Of a stretch of DNA of 64,000 nt, positions 11,141-23,812 are shown in pieces. The stretch's first letter is position 1. Every line of letters starts with the position of its first letter. The position numbers and the translations under genes are program-made. Origin of the DNA: Pomacea canaliculata (Eukaryota; Mollusca; Gastropoda; Architaenioglossa; Ampullariidae); contig NC_037603.1 of the NCBI RefSeq assembly GCF_003073045.1, forward strand, positions 17,676,192-17,740,191, in the 5' to 3' direction. A model generated the notes under the pieces. It was not told the DNA's origin and made no database searches. It was given only the letters and a program-made list of their open reading frames with translations.

Positions 11141-13931
11141 TTGGTACATTTATTGGGAGTTTTGATTATATTTTATCCCTTTAGTGTTCATGCCATTAAC
11201 TTTTTTTTTTCAGTGTGATTTTAGTTCTTATAGCCCTTGATATTTTCCTAAAGATTTATAGACATCAACACCATGACATTATCAATATGGCATGTATATT
11301 TTGCATTATTAAAAATAAAATCAGAATTGTACAGTTTTTTCAACATGCAATTCTGTTGTTTTAATTTTAAAAAGTTGAAATCAGAAGACTGAAGTTAATC
11401 TTGCCAACTATATATAAATTACAAATGCTTAAAAATTGCTGCAATTTAAAAGGTTTTTATATTCTTTGATTGTAAATGAACATAATTCATTGTGAGTTGG
11501 ATGGGATTTTCCTATCTATAATTTCCTTTCCTCTGCCTCTTGTATAACATATGAAGAGAAATGCTGATAAAATCCGCATAAAATCATTTTTAATCATCAC
11601 AAAATATATGGCATATAATTATTGTCATAGAAACATGCTGAAAGACTATGGTTTGTGCTTTAATTTGACATGATGTCAATTTGAGTGTTGTTTCAGCTTT
11701 ACAGTGATGAGTTTGTCAAGTAAGTGGTGGAGGTATAGTGGTGCTTCAGCACTTGACCAGTTATATATCTGTTCTTGAAGGCTGATTGAGTGCTGACCTG
11801 TTCAGTTGGTAAGCACTTTTTACCCCATAAAAAAAAACAATGTAGATGTATTTAATTCCAACTACCTTGTATTATTCATAGTATTTTATACTATGGCAAA
11901 TCTGTTTTTCAGTAATAACACAAAACAATAATACCTTCTCCATCTCTTCCATTATTTGAGACCTTTGCTTTTTAACGATTTACTACACCAGCTGCAGTAT
12001 TTTAATTCAGTTGTTATTCTTACTGTTTTCTTCTTTCCTTCACGAATACAAAAGTATATATATATATCTGACTATATGTAAAAAAAAAGCCATGAGATCC
12101 TCAATACAGCATAAGGACAAGTCTTCACTGCTTGAAATCAGTCCTCAAAGTGATACTTTCTCCTTTGTTTCATCCCAAAGCATCACAGATAAGCATGACA
12201 TCTCATGCAGATTCTATCACAAAGGTCATATACTGAAAAAGTGATCAAGCACTGATAGAGAAATCTCTTGAAAATATTGATCAAGGACCAATTTGAGTGG
12301 TGAGGTACCTCTGTATTTTGATTCGCATTTATCATTTTGTGATAGTAAGATTATTTATGGCAGTGAAAAGAGTTTATCCATAATATTTGTTATGAATCTA
12401 TTTTGATTTGCAATCATCATTTTTGTGATCCTGATGTTATTTGGGCCTATTCTAGATATATTTTTATGTAGAAACTAAGGTTCTTATTTTTTGCTATTAA
12501 TTATTTAGTAATTAAAATGTTTAAATATTTAAAGTATTCATTCAAAAGTTTTTTTACTTTATTTACTTATGTCCATATTGCATTTCTCCATGTGATGAGG
12601 ACCTTTGTAATAATATATTGGCTATATACACCTTCAAATTTTTCTGTGCAGCAGTGGTGAGTGCATTGAAGGTTTCCTTCATAATTGTTTAGAAACCAGA
12701 CTAAATCAAAACTCATAAAGCACAGGATAAGCTCATTTATTCACATTCTTGGTCAAAATTAAAGAGAGTGAAAAAAATAAGTGCATGGGTAAATGTCCCG
12801 TAGATGTCAAAAACAAGGCTGTGGAAAACAAGTTCTCTAGTCTCTTAAGAATGTGATTTTATGTTGTAACAGAGGTAGGACCTTGACAATTAAGATTCTG
12901 TAGTGCTATAAAAGCACTAATAGAAATTTGAATGACTAATCATAGACTTTTTGGAAAGCTGTTTTGGATTCTGTTTTACACTTGTATAAAGACTGTACAT
13001 GTACCTGTTGCTGTTGTTACTGGAAGAGAGGAGAGCATATATATAGCATATATAATCACCATTCCATAATGTGCTAATAAAAACTTGTTTCCAAAGACAT
13101 TAATACTTGTCATCTGCAATTCAACAGAATTTGTTAACATCAGTTACCAAATTCTCCTTCTGGTTCCAATTTGACCACGGGGTGATCGAGAGTGTACTGA
13201 TATTGTCAATCACCATCTTGTATGGCAGCAACAAGGAAATCTCACCTCTGAGTGGCGCATGTGGCTAGTAGAACTATTGGCTTCAACCTCTGCAACCATG
13301 ATCTATTCCCAGCACAGTTTGTACAAGGTGCACACAACAGTGTCTCATCCAATCAGTGGCTTATTTTGCTGTATTCTCTTGGGTCAGGTACAGACATACA
13401 TAGGTTAGAACATCCCACCTAAAAGACAAATCTTATGCTGAAGCTGTTGTCTTTCTAAAAACTCTGCTGTGGCACGAGTCAGGACTGAATGTTGAATGCA
13501 TCTCCTTGGTCTCAATGGACATTCTGTGAATGTGCATCCATACATGTGTTCATCCTTTCATGTGTGTTTGGATGTGTCTATGCATGCAATGTTAGACAGT
13601 GGTGCAACTGAAGTGTGTACGGTGTAAGTGAGCATGCAAGTATCTGGGGAAATGCATGCATGGATGGGAAACTTTTTGGTTTTTGTTCATAGGCGTACAT
13701 ACAGTAGTGCACGTAGTGGCATAAATGTATAAATACAAATCTGAACATGTGACACCACTCCTCCATGAACTGCCCTGCTTGCCTGTCCATTCCTGCATTG
13801 ACAAGATACCTTCGCAACTATGACTATGGTCGTACTTTGAACGAATGACAGAGGAATGTAGAATTTCGTGACTGCAAAGAAAAGTTAATCCCTTCGCGAG
13901 CTAAGAGTAATTTCCCTTGCCAGAAAACAAC
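11141..13931. other. Intergenic region between MOGAT-like gene and ZNHIT1
   Basis: AT-rich sequence with no recognised exon on either strand. It includes the 3' UTR of the acyltransferase, a second AATAAA at 13075-13080 that could serve a longer transcript, a TA-rich tract at 12057-12068, and the ZNHIT1 promoter region just before 13932. A CATG-rich patch lies at 13530-13680. I see no repeat with clear ends. Confidence 0.5.
11314..11319 (+). terminator. Candidate poly(A) signal of the plus-strand MOGAT-like gene
   Basis: AATAAA 174 bases after the TGA stop, in an A/T-rich context. It implies a short 3' UTR of about 190-200 bases. Confidence 0.6.
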
Positions 13932-16900
13932 ATGGCCGACAAGAGAGAATCTGGTAAATGTTTAGTATTCTGTTAGTGAAAAGTGCTTCTTGTTTACCTT
14001 GGTGAATCTGGTTAATGATTTTCGCATCTTCACTAGTATATTCTTTTTTCGCCAGAATCGTTCTTACTGACTATTCGGTAAATGTAATGCTATCTGCGAT
14101 TGTGTTTTTAACCACTTGCATTCTTCTGCTAAAGCAGATTGCTGCTTTTAGTTCTAGCTAGTGATCAGCTCATAAGTATTACTTAAGAATTAATGCACCG
14201 ACGTCATTATAGTTACGACGTAAGAAATATGTAGTATGTAAAACTTAAGGGACGAATTGAGGATTACCGTAAATGAGGGGAAGTATGTAAGGGAAGAGAC
14301 CATTTCGTCCCGCCGTATGAGTCAAATAGTCCCTGCCATAACCATATCGTCCCAATTAAGACCACATTGTCCAAACACAGAAAGCCTAATCGTCCCAGGC
14401 CCTACATACTGGTTTAGACGATGTGCTAAATATCCTGTGGCCACTAGGTTAGAGCAAATTTCCATTACAAATTGTCATCATATGTAAGTGTCATATAACA
14501 TGCAGTTCTGAGTAACTCTGTATGTGCCTGCAGTAATGTCCATTTTATGACAAACAAGGAATCTTTTCAAAGTTATTTAATGTATGTGTGCAGTTTAAAA
14601 ATTGAGAGAACATTTGTATTGCATTGAACCATAATTTATTGTTGTGATCAAGTTTTGACCATTTTGTAGGACGCATCAAAACTGCGGAACAGAAGCGTGT
14701 TCTGGATGATGTATCCCGAAAGAGAAGACAGCGGAAAGCATTAGAAGCTTTGGAGTCAGATAACTTTTCAGAAGATCCACATGCAGATCTAAAGATGAGC
14801 AAAAAGGCTCCAAAATTTGAGGAAGCAATGGATGCAAATGGTATGGTCATGCCAGTCAGTGATAACAAGGGTATTAATCAGAGAATTCTACCAAGTTTCA
14901 TCTATCTTTTCAAAGAATAAACTTATGTTTGTGTGGTAATATAGGACCATCAAACTCATAATCAAATGCAAGTTGTTGGCTGCTTTGCAAGGACAAAGGG
15001 AGTAAACATAATCTATCATGGGCACAGATTTCCATATTGAGAAAACCTCAAAGATGGACCTGAAATGAAGACACAATTTATGAATAATTGGGGGTGGGGC
15101 AGTGCAATGCATGAATTGAAACCACCATCACCACCACCACAAGCACACACACAGATGGGAGTAAAAGGATTCCTATTGCATAAAACAGAGCCAATTAAAA
15201 AAAAGAGCAAGATCCATTGTTTCACATTGAAACAGGTCAGATTGTCTAAATATGCATATATGAGCTTTACATTATAACATCTTTTGTCAAGATATTCATA
15301 AATGGCATTTCAGTTCATTTTTGTCTTTAAAGAGTTCCTCAAATTTTATGAACCACATGGAAAGAGAATAGTAGGTCATCTGGATTTGACTCTACTTCTA
15401 TACCACCAAACAATTTGATTCTTACCCATGGGGCACAAACAGAGTAAAAAGGGCAAAGCACCTAGAAGTGGACAAAATCCTAATAAACATTCTGTAGTGT
15501 ATGTTGAAGATGCAGAACACAAGACTATTCATTGGTTTGTAATTTTTAACTGAATCTGTCATCTCTTGTATGCAGGAATAATAAACTTTTTTGTTTAAAA
15601 AACCTTGTTTATTTTGATCGCTATATTTTTAATATATGTGCTAGAATTTTGAAACCAGAACATATGTAACCATGTGTGCAAACAACTGTGTGTTTTTGTA
15701 GGAATAGGAAAGAAGAAAAGAAAATCAAGAGGAGACTTCAAACAACGATACAGAAAAACATTTGCAGCTCTGATAGAAGAAGAGGTACAAATAAAATCTT
15801 TTTATGATTGGTGATACGGTGTATCTTTTATATTTTATGAGGGTATTATTTGTAATGACTTGGTGCTAAATAATGTGTATTCATACAAGATTTCCTTGAA
15901 AATATAAAAAAATAGGAAACAAGAAAAAGTGTCATCTTAATGATATTCCAAGACAAGCTCGAGCAGATAAAATGCCACCTACCAAAACAAGTGCATGTTA
16001 AAGTTAAGTGGCTTTTGGGGATGAATGAACTATTTCCTTTTTGGAATAACTTGTAAACAAATGTGTCAGTTGGAAAAATCTGCCAGTAATGCCAGCTTGT
16101 TAACAACTGTAAACACTACAAACTTTGAACAGAGTATCACACTAAATTTGAAATGATAGTTTTATAACTCCTTGTCAAATGCCTTTATGGCTGATTTATA
16201 AATTGTGGGACATACATATTCTTGCGAACATACAAATTAAGTCTTTTACATTCTTTCTGAAGACCGCTTGTGATAGAACATTGTAAACAAGTTTTCATAT
16301 GATGCCCATTAAACTGCAGTTGAACTTGCAATTTTTTTTTGTTTAGCAAATGTTGAACAAAGAAGGACCAACATATTTTTCTGCTTGTGTTCCACATTCC
16401 AAGTTTCCTGAGCGTCACTTTTGTGCTGTTTGTGGATATCCTTCTGAAAGCAAAAAAGTATTGTGTGAACCCTCTTAGTTTTGCATTGGTGCAAATCACT
16501 TTATGCATATCAAAAAATACAGTAGCAGGATCGCAATCATTTCAAAACTTTGTTTGTGAAGAGTGGACCCACACACGTGCAGTATAACTTGAAGAACTTA
16601 AATATTAAGTTTTGATTACACGTAAATTTTCTTAAGGTTGATAAAAAGTCACATGCAAGTTTATATAACTGTTTGGTAGGATGTTGAACTTAGTCTTGAA
16701 GTAGTAAAATGCTGCTTGGACATTTCCTTGACATTGGTTACATTCCCATCAAATTACACCTGTGTTCAGTGTGGTGCTCGCTTCTGTTGTGTCCGATGCT
16801 TAGGTACCCATCAGGATACAAGGTAAATGTAGAGTAGCAAAGTACATGGTTTACCTTATGTACCTTTTTTTTTTACCTTATGTAGTTATACTAATGAAAG

Positions 16901-17281
16901 AAGTGTAGAAGAAAAGCGTGGGTTAGTTGCTCAGGTTTTAAATGTGTGGAATCTAGACTATGTTGAAGCATCCATTTTGCGCAGTGCTTACACATACATT
17001 TGTTGTATTGATAAAGCTGTTTTTTTATGACTGATCATTTTGTTGGAATTATATGAAAACACATCCCTTATTGAATAGGAAAAAATGCTTTACATCAATT
17101 ATTTTAATTCACACCTGCACAAAGTGATGCCATAATGCAACAAAATGACATACTTTATATGTCAATAATTAGTAAGTTCTTGAAGTGGTGCATTGACAAT
17201 TAAATTATAGCTAGCAACAGCATAAGCGTGTCATGGTGTTAACTGTTGTTGTTTTTCAGATGTTTAAAGTGGACGGCATGA
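13932..17281 (+). CDS. ZNHIT1: Zinc finger HIT domain-containing protein 1 (SWR1/SRCAP complex subunit)
   Basis: Orthologue of ZNHIT1 (p18Hamlet; yeast Vps71/Swc6), a nuclear subunit of the remodeller that exchanges H2A.Z into chromatin. Coding exons are 13932-13953, 14670-14840, 15702-15784, 16347-16435, 16742-16822 and 17260-17281, giving 155 aa (human is 154). The basic N-terminal part contains RVLDDVSRKRRQRKALEALE, DNF and ED-PHA blocks, then GKKKRKSRGDFKQRYRK. The C-terminal HIT zinc finger uses C118, C121, C129, C132, C137 or C138, C141, H145 and C150, and the protein ends RCLKWTA, as the family does. All introns are GT-AG except 16436-16741, which runs AT to AC with U12-type signals; without removing it exactly there the CGFPSNYTC block cannot be made. 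The start MADKRES lies in good context. The gene is convergent with YAP. Confidence 0.95.
16436..16741 (+). other. AT-AC, U12-type (minor spliceosome) intron of ZNHIT1
   Basis: The intron begins ATATCCTTCT right after TGTGG and ends GGTTAC. The 5' end matches the U12-type consensus ATATCCTT at all eight positions. TTCCTTGAC at 16724-16732 matches the minor-spliceosome branch-point consensus, with the branch A at 16731, 10 bases from the intron end, the expected short spacing. There is no GT-AG pair that restores the zinc finger: no AG lies between about 16704 and the TAC codon of NYTC. Splicing AT-AC joins TGT GG to ATTCCC and gives C-G-F-P-S-N-Y-T-C, the family sequence. Confidence 0.93.
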
Positions 17282-17697
17282 AGACACTCTGACGTGTTTC
17301 TGAGCCATTGTAAGAATTTTTCTGGTGAAGAAGTTTCCAAGTAGACTGTAGAAGCTTCTGACCAGGTGTCCGTCCGGCCATCATGGAACATGTGGTGCTT
17401 CTTGCAATCATAGAATGACCACAATTCGGGGACATACGGAATGTCGGTCCAGCAACTCAGTGAGCATTTCCTACCTAAATGTGGTTATAGTGGCCAAACA
17501 AGTCCACTTAAAGTGAAGCAAGTGTAAGAGTGAAGCTGTGACTAAGCAAAGGAATAGTGAATGTGGTGGTCTGATGAGGCTGAAAGTTACTAGTGCATGT
17601 GAGCATTTTCTGATCATTGTCTAATGTGGGCTAGGCCAGGGCATCCATGTTCAAGGTTGAGGACAGTATTCCAGTCTGCTGTTAGCAGTTTTGGATG

Positions 17698-17703
17698 AAT
17701 AAA
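17698..17703 (+). terminator. Candidate poly(A) signal of ZNHIT1
   Basis: AATAAA 416 bases after the ZNHIT1 stop codon, followed by an A-rich run. It would end the transcript about 350 bases from the putative end of the convergent YAP transcript. Confidence 0.6.
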
Positions 17704-18052
17704 ATTATCACTGCACTAAAAAAAATATTTCTTTGGCAAGATGTCTTTTTATTTTTTATCATACATATGTGAAGCCTAGGTGCAGGCTTTTTGTTGTCCT
17801 ATTAACATCTGAGAGCAGATGTCAAAGCCTGATCTCTGAGCATTTGCAAGTTGGGTAAAGTGCACAGTATTTGTCTCTATGGTGATGCATGTAGCTTTCA
17901 ATTTTAAATGGAAGAAGGGTTATTCACTAATCCCAGTCCATTCATTTAGATGGAAAACTCATGGTTAAAACATTAGATGGCATTCCCACACCCCATCCAA
18001 AAACATTTCTTGCATTTTTCACAGACAGACACCAGCTTGCTTTTTACACAAT

Positions 18053-18058
18053 TTTATT
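18053..18058 (-). terminator. Candidate distal poly(A) signal of YAP
   Basis: TTTATT on the plus strand, AATAAA on the minus strand, preceded in transcript direction by a long exon-free tract. It is one of several possible ends and was chosen because it is the last before the ZNHIT1 transcript. Confidence 0.3.
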
Positions 18059-20954
18059 CATTTTTTTATCACTTTAATCCCTTTAAAGGAGGGCACAGCT
18101 GATTAAATGGTTTAAAAAAGATTATTCTAGAATTAATGTGCTTATGTGTGATTTCACTTTTTTTAATACCAGGAAACATCTTGAGATCTATGTACAGTAA
18201 CAAACTATATACAAAATGTTCTCCTTTAAAAAAAAAGGGGGGGGGGACCTTCTGCATTGTGGCCATTCTTAAAATGTCGAGAAAACAGCAATGCAGATGA
18301 AAGGATAGCACAGGAAGAAACAGCAGGTGCCTGAACAGCACTAAACGTGGTATGAAAATCAAAGAGAAAACTGCTAGAAACCTTTCTGTCAACAGGACAT
18401 TTCTAGTAAATGATAAATGCCATACGGTGTTGCACTGTTTCCTTCATAAAATATGTACTGACCAGATCCAGTGGAATAACTGTACTCTTATACTCTTGCT
18501 TATTAGCACTGAACTCAAAAGACTTAACTTAAAAAGCCACTGCATTGTGGACACAACCATAGCAATGAAGACAAAGGTTTCAACAGATGTGTAAGGCAAT
18601 ATCATAGCACTGAATACCATTCAAGGTGCGAAAAAAGTGCAAGGCCAATTAAAAAAAAAAAAAAATACTAGCTGAAATAATTTGTTTCAAGGCCCAAAAC
18701 TTAATCAATCATGATAGACCCGTATTTTCATCATTTCTATCATGCACACTTAAAACCTTTTAACAGAGCCACCAAGACACAAACCAAAGATGTTAAAAGC
18801 CTTCTCAAACACAGCAAGCCACAAATTTATCATGTTCATCCTCAGGCGCAAGATTTGTTGTGGATGGGAAAGGCTGTTGACAATGTCCCTCCCAAAATAA
18901 GGCTGGACTTGCTACCCTGTGTGAGACTCAGAATACATTCAGCCTTATCTCTTTGGCCTTTACTAGAGGAAAATGGGAACGCACAGGGTTACTGCTTTGG
19001 AATATACTAGAAAATTTAGAACAAAATCAGCTCATAAAGAGAAAGAAGTCAATATTGCATAAAGTATGTTTCAACTGTAGAAAATCACAACACACATGAA
19101 GGGAGGGAGTTGATGCTGAGGCACGACATGGAAGGAAATTCCCAAGGGTTTAAAAAAAAAATCCTATCACAGAAAATACCTCACACAACAGCAAAAATAC
19201 CCCAGTGAAAATATATGTAGGCTGTCTCAAGTCTCTGCACAAGGCAAAGAATTCACCCCTCCCCACCCCAGTTCAATTCTGCTGAAACTGAAGGCCATGA
19301 GGAAAAAGGAGTCAAAAAGTATCACTATCACATCTGCATCAGTCCCAAAAAACCAGAAGTCAACTGCAAAAGTGGCCGTACAGGCATGACAATACAGTGC
19401 TGTTGCTACTTTTAAACTGCAGGTGGGGTTAAAGAGCACAGCATTTTTTGTGAATTTCTTAGGAATGACAGCCGTTCTAAAAGACACAGGGAACGCAAGA
19501 CACTTGATAAACTCGTTCACTGCAGGTCAAATGTGCAACATGTAATGAAGAATCACCTTATCAGCTGCCCTGTGAAAAAAGATGTGAAAGCTGTTAATGG
19601 CTGTAACACAATGAACAAACCCACAATTTACCTGGCCACTAAAACTACATCACAAATGTGGGTGTCCACACAGTTTTAACTACCCCACCAAAACTGGAAA
19701 AAGCACATAAAAATAGCTTGACAAACCACCAACAATGCAAACGTTACTCTGGAATAGATTTGTTCAAATCTGGCACTGTTTTCCAGGGTTGGGTGAAAGG
19801 TCGCTGCAAAGGTTAGGAGGTGGCCAGCCTGTAGGACACGTAGCCACTGGAATGTGTTTCTGCGTGTGAAAGAGTATCATGAAAACTTGGACAAAATTTC
19901 CTCTAAGCTTCAAACCTTACACCTGAATTCTAGGAGAACTATACCATAGCAAGGTAGGGAAAAAATAAACTCGAAGCATCAGTCTTATAGTTTTTTGTTT
20001 TTTTTTTTCAAAAATAACTTTTGACCACAGGCAGAAGCAACTGTAGGTTATTTCTACAGCCATGTTGTGTGTAGTATAGTTCAGGCACTGCTCTATCAAA
20101 TACAAGTCAACATGACAAACCAGGGAACAAAGAAACTAATTTCATTGTTATACCTTTAAATGCCAAACTAAACCCTTTGAGAATGATTGGGAAAGGGGGA
20201 GCAGAAGAGCATTTAACTATTCTTTATCCCTTTTTGAAAACAATCTAAGAAAAAGGTCCAACTACATAGTTTTACCTGAAATCTGAAAGACATCACCTAG
20301 GAAAAGGGCAACATTTCATGACTTCTGAAGTCCAGTGGCTGATAACTGGCTTCTAACAGGGCCAGCCTGCCACGCTGATGGTTGTCACCAAACTTTCTTT
20401 CAAATAGAAAACCGATGGAAAATAAAAGGGGAGGGGGGGGGCCCACAGCCTCCAACCCTAATAAAAATTAAAAAAAAAAATTAAAAAACCCTGCTTAGAA
20501 CAGAGTTAAGAAAGGGACTTTCACTGCTCTGAATTATCTCCCATACACAATTAGAAATGGGAAATAAATTTGATACGGTACTGAGTATGAGACCCACAAA
20601 CAAGGATCATAGCATATTTTCTGCAAGGAAGTAAAGATGCTTGAAATGTCCCAATGCAGTGGACATATGGACACATGAAACCCAGAACAAATGAATATCT
20701 GATGCCCTCTTCCCCTATGCATCATTGACCAACATGACAAAATGAAACTTTATAAAAAATATATATGTGTATATATATATTTGTGTGACATGTAAATGAT
20801 GTGGAATACATCTCGCTTAAGATGCAAAATGTTACAAAATTCGAAACGACAGCATGGGTGATTACACCACTGAAAAGTTCTTTATCGCCATTTCATCTCG
20901 CTGCTGCAGGCAGGTATCTGGCCATCTTGAGGCTGCAGATACAACAAACATTTG

Positions 20955-20982
20955 ACATGCAAGGACACGTGTCCTTGCATGT
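20955..20982. repeat. 28-bp perfect palindrome centred on an E-box
   Basis: The left arm ACATGCAAGGACAC is followed directly by its exact reverse complement, with no loop. The centre is CACGTG, an E-box. It lies in the probable 3' UTR of YAP. In DNA it could cruciform or bind a dimeric factor; in RNA it would form a hairpin that needs a few bases opened as loop. Confidence 0.95.
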
Positions 20983-23287
20983 TGCAAGCCAAACATGGAT
21001 CAAGCAGGGGTGGACAAATAGTTTTTGTGTCCGTTTTGTTGATTAGGTTACATCACTCTCATCTCTGCTATAAGCAGAATGTACAACCTGCTTACCATTT
21101 GCTTGCAATACTGACAGCTTTAAGTGTGCACCTGTGCCCAACTAATTTGTAGGTTACAATATCATAGCTGAACCACCGAAAATACAGTTCGCATTCTCAT
21201 TTGTTTCTCATACATATGTAATAAAGCAATACAATGACTGATCACACAAGGAAAGGATCAAGGTTAGGGACTTAACCTGGCCAGCATGTTCACACAGCAA
21301 AATCTGTTGGAATCTGATCACAAGTCTCAACAGAAAACATCTCTTTCACACATCCAAGACAAAATCACTTTTAACACAGCTAAAACCCTGAAATGAAACA
21401 CAAATTTGTTGAGAAGGCTCTTTGATTTTATATATATTAAAAAAAAAAAAAGCTAAAGTAGAAAAGTAATGAAATTAAGAAAAATCTGTATCAAAACACA
21501 ATCTTAAATATATTTTCAACACAGAATGCAAACTTGCGCCTATTCTTTGTTGCCATTTCTAAATTGGTTGTCGCATGTAATGCGAGGTCAAATGAGCCAC
21601 ACAGACTAGCTTTTCGCTGACAAAGTATTACTGCCTCAGTGGATACAAATGCACTCTGTTCTACCGATGTCAGAATGACAACCCAGAAAGATGGGTTAAC
21701 TAATCTTATGGACACAAATGACTCAAAAAGTGACCACACATACTTGGTGTCGTGTCATATACTCCATGTTTGCTCTGCCCTTCTGCTGCACTGGGCTCAA
21801 AGATTTAAATCTGCTATATTCTAATCAATTATATCATTCTATGTCATCTAAATGGGGATTCTCAAAATGTTACTTCTTTCTTCAAACAAAAAATAAACTG
21901 GAGCTTGGAGAAGTTTGTACAAATAAAGAAAATTAGTCCAATTGGCCAATCGAGCATGACGAAAGGCAAGTCAAAATGTGGGAAAGGTCAAGCAAAATGC
22001 TATCTAAGGTTCACAATCTACTACAATCACAAAATATGGCAGTGAGCATTTCTTCATATAACACACACCACATAATTCTTATTCAAGCCCCCAACCCCTT
22101 CCAAAAGCAAATCTCTGATGGATGTGCAGCATTTAAATATATTTTTGAACAAGGTCACTTCTTTACCAAATTCTTGCTTGTTTAAAAGCCATTCAGAATG
22201 TAGAAATATTACACATGTTGAAGAATAAGAAAACTAACTAAAAGGCACAGACACTTCATTATCATTTGTCGTCGCTCTATTTACTTCTTTTCTTCTCATG
22301 CCAACATTTACGATCTGCTTAAGCTTTTAAAATCATTATTTCTATAAATCTGTAAGCAAATCAATAACATTTTGGGTGACCTTTCCTGAGAAAATTGTAA
22401 AATGGGGCTAGTGGGAGAGACCCAAAAATCAATGATAACAAGGAAAAAGTTCTTGCTATGCCATTCAATCTCCTTTATAAGAATACTCAAACAATACGTG
22501 CATGTTATGAAATAACACATGTAGATATGGTAAATGTGTGTTCATATAATGTGAAAATATATAGATATATATATCACTTAAAAATGTCATTCTCTACACT
22601 TGCTGTCTCAAGGAATTCACAAAATATCAAACTTGTTGCGCTGATATGAAGTGTTTGGGAAATTGCTCAACCACTAGATTTTGAAAAGCTGTATCTAATT
22701 TTCGAGTAGAAGCTGCATATGTTATAAAACTTTCCTTCTCTGGCAAAGAGATAACATCTTAGGGCATCAAAAGCTGGTTTTTTTCAAACTGTGAAGTCAA
22801 ACATTTTGGAACTATCAGTCTTTGGTACAGACAGGCAAGGGAGGAACTTTTTTCTGTACTCATGTCTAATGAACAAACGCCATTAACATCTAGGCTTATG
22901 ATGACAAAAAAGCAAGACAATCCATCTCTCATTTCTCAGTCAGCAAACAGCTGTAAAATGGAAGATCAGATTTCTTTGGCTTTGTATTCAGTTTTAAGAC
23001 CACACTGGAGGTTTTATATAGACCCAGTACACTCCACATCCCATGCCTTGCACTGCTCCTTAAAGAACCACAATGTATGTGTACAACACTATGTATAGTC
23101 AAATACACATGGTGGTACAGCAATGTACACTTCACCTACACAGTTTATTGTCTGTTAGATGCTGGTTACATGAGTACGATAAAATGTTAAAGATACAGTG
23201 AGATGTGAACTTTACATACTAGAACTGGCGCTATGCTTTACGTTTGTTATTTGAGAGTGCAGCCATCTCCTCACACAAAAAAAAAAA

Positions 23288-23365
23288 AATCTTACACCTA
23301 CTGGGCTTGAACTGATAACCTGCCTGCTGGCAGCTCAGGGCCTTGCAGGTTCAAACACCATAGCC
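23288..23365 (-). mobile_element. tRNA-like segment, possible SINE head
   Basis: On the minus strand TGGCTATGGTG resembles a pol III A box and, about 55 bases on, AGTTCAAGCCC resembles a B box; the segment is followed by AGGTGTAAGA and a long T run, a pol III terminator. A clean cloverleaf with a paired acceptor stem was not found, so a functional tRNA is unlikely. A fragment of a tRNA-derived SINE inside the YAP 3' region is the best guess. Confidence 0.3.
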
Positions 23366-23679
23366 ATGGTCCCCATGCAAAATGCAAGAGAGACAAGGAG
23401 ACAACCTTGCCATGAAGATGGGCAAGATGAAGCTAACTCCACATTTACAGGCAACTCAAGAGTCTGAACCATAGTCAACTGGTAAAAGTAAAATGCTATA
23501 GCAACTGGGGTTGCAACAGGTCCTGAGCAGTGATGCAGATCAGAGTATGGCCACAGTTTCAGAACTATGTGAGGACTTGTCTTATTGTATTTCATAGCTA
23601 CTGAAACTTTGTTCACTATTCTGCTCAAAGTAACAGATGCAATGAAATATAAACTGATTACATCCAAAATGCATGCTAT

Positions 23680-23812
23680 TCCTATAGCTGTTCTTGTCAA
23701 TATACTAATGTTAAGAGGGACTATGTTATATGAAGCACTGCACTCTATACTTGCAGTTATTCTTGTCCAAGTATTGATGTTAAGAGGGACTATGTTATAC
23801 TACGCACTGCAG
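23680..23812. repeat. 69-bp tandem duplication
   Basis: Two imperfect copies; landmarks TTCTTGTC (23691 and 23760) and ATGTTAAGAGGGACTATG (23708 and 23777) recur at an interval of 69 bases. It lies about 400 bases downstream of the YAP stop codon, in the probable 3' UTR. Confidence 0.9.

Noticed and set aside
16347..16508. Open frame running on past GGATATCC in ZNHIT1 exon 4, with a GT at 16458 as donor
   Set aside because: It would insert residues ESKK into the zinc finger and leaves no usable AG acceptor before the NYTC codons; the AT-AC junction gives the exact family sequence.
23288..23365. Functional tRNA gene on the minus strand
   Set aside because: A and B box-like strings exist, but no paired acceptor stem or regular anticodon arm could be drawn; kept only as a low-confidence SINE-like segment.
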